IMG/VR virus record: IMGVR_UViG_3300025322_000122
Span: 1 to 29,354 of that record
Direction: 5' to 3' (one strand)
Length of the DNA stretch: 29,354 nucleotides
Source: a virus
The position numbers and the translations under genes were made by a program. Below, piece after piece: positions 28,997-29,354 of the stretch (positions are counted from its first letter, which is position 1; the number at the start of each line of letters is the position of its first letter). The notes below the pieces were generated by a model. That model did no database searches, was not told where the DNA came from, and was given only the letters and a program-made list of their open reading frames with translations.

Positions 28997-29193
28997 TAAA
29001 AATCTCGCTTGCCGTGACTTTTGTCTGGTGTTTTAATCCCACATCATCGTTTCTGGTCCTTCGATGATGTTTGCGGGGTCGGCGAACGGCAGTGGCCCAT
29101 GACGCCACTGCCGGACGCTGACGCAGCTTGCTGAACTTCGGGGGGAGAAAGCCCCCTTTATCCTCTCCCCCCTCTTTTTGTTAAGGCAAAGCA
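28807..29193. other. Noncoding attachment region with multiple stem-loops
   Basis: 387 bases without a convincing gene. It contains the last three arm repeats, a perfect 9-bp stem at 28876-28884/28890-28898 (CCCTCTCCC/GGGAGAGGG, followed on the minus strand by a T-rich run, so a minus-strand terminator-like element), a 9-bp stem 29041-29049/29062-29070, a 9-bp stem 29088-29096/29104-29112 and a weak G5/C5 stem at 29141-29145/29152-29156 followed by TTTA. No tRNA was recognised. Confidence 0.55.
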
Positions 29194-29354
29194 ATGCCTT
29201 CGTTTTCAGATGATCTCCCGGCAGGCAGGCAAGCAGAAATTGAGCTGAGAACATTTCTTGACGATCAGTGGAAGCATGTTGTCAATTCTGCTGTGGGGAT
29301 AAGCGTCAGACAATTTTCACCTTTAGTGATAGGTTTTTCAGAACGCCAAGGTAT
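29194..29354 (+). CDS. Unidentified gene, partial 5' end
   Basis: ATG 29194 has an AAGG site 7-8 bases upstream and opens a frame that runs to the window edge (begins MPSFSDDLPAGRQAEIELRT). About 53 residues are visible: a charged helix (FLDDQWKHVV) and a hydrophobic FSPLVIGF segment. It cannot be assigned. It may be the first gene beyond the phage attachment region, or another phage gene if the genome is permuted. A minus-strand frame (29033-29254) over the same bases looks less likely. Confidence 0.5.
   Translation, partial: MPSFSDDLPAGRQAEIELRTFLDDQWKHVVNSAVGISVRQFSPLVIGFSERQG

Noticed and set aside
28807-29193. tRNA gene as integration target
   Set aside because: No cloverleaf or TTCRANY T-loop was recognised; the stems found are simple hairpins.
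29033-29254. Minus-strand 73-aa frame
   Set aside because: It runs through three stem-loops; the opposite frame from 29194 has a ribosome-binding site.
1-29354. Insertion sequence or transposase
   Set aside because: No transposase-like protein and no terminal inverted repeats with target duplication were seen.

Overview
This window is almost entirely one temperate, P22-like podovirus (prophage or phage genome) with a GC-rich coding style. The best clue to the host is two phage-borne homologues of regulators typical of Alphaproteobacteria: a GcrA-like protein (20337-20852) and a GapR/DUF2312-like protein (26586-26981). I therefore infer an alphaproteobacterial host, but no unambiguous host gene is visible. 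The window starts inside a virion gene and ends inside an unidentified gene.

Late region, 1-15610, all on the minus strand and read right to left. The order is a 36-aa basic peptide, small terminase, large terminase, membrane/coiled-coil protein, small ORF, portal, small ORF, GroES-like co-chaperonin, scaffold, small structural gene, decoration-like protein, major capsid, beta-helix protein, small basic protein, two tandem paralogous proteins, small structural protein, zinc-ribbon protein, P22 gp4-like, P22 gp10-like, AT-rich tail fibre/needle-like protein, GNAT acetyltransferase, ejection-like protein, and a partial ejection-like protein. Many neighbours share overlapping ATGA or TAATG stop/start codons, which suggests a translationally coupled operon. 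A good minus-strand promoter (16490-16517) and a strong terminator (15624-15648) ahead of the terminase genes suggest late control by antitermination.

Middle, 15700-17700. Three small minus-strand genes, one of them an XRE-type helix-turn-helix protein, lie next to a self-contained plus-strand cassette of three small genes (16599-17612). That cassette has its own promoter and rho-independent terminator, like a moron.

Early leftward region, 17702-22025, minus strand. It runs from a Cro-like protein through two zinc/HTH regulators, GcrA-like, SSB and a small ORF to a VapE-type primase/helicase-like protein and an unknown protein. Ten GTGACC/GGTCAC iterons (18270-18452) around a pyrimidine tract make a candidate replication origin.

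Immunity and early rightward region, 22036-28806, plus strand. It holds an S24-type repressor flanked by two clusters of three 15-bp operators, as in the lambdoid OR/OL plan. A strong promoter and two leader RNA hairpins follow. Then come small ORFs, YqaJ exonuclease, RecT annealase, RuvC-like resolvase, GapR-like, a small ORF, an excisionase-like protein, a tyrosine integrase and a small conserved ORF. Four perfect 12-bp repeats just after it (28801-28996) look like integrase arm sites. The last segment (28997-29193) is noncoding and rich in stem-loops, followed by the start of an unidentified gene.
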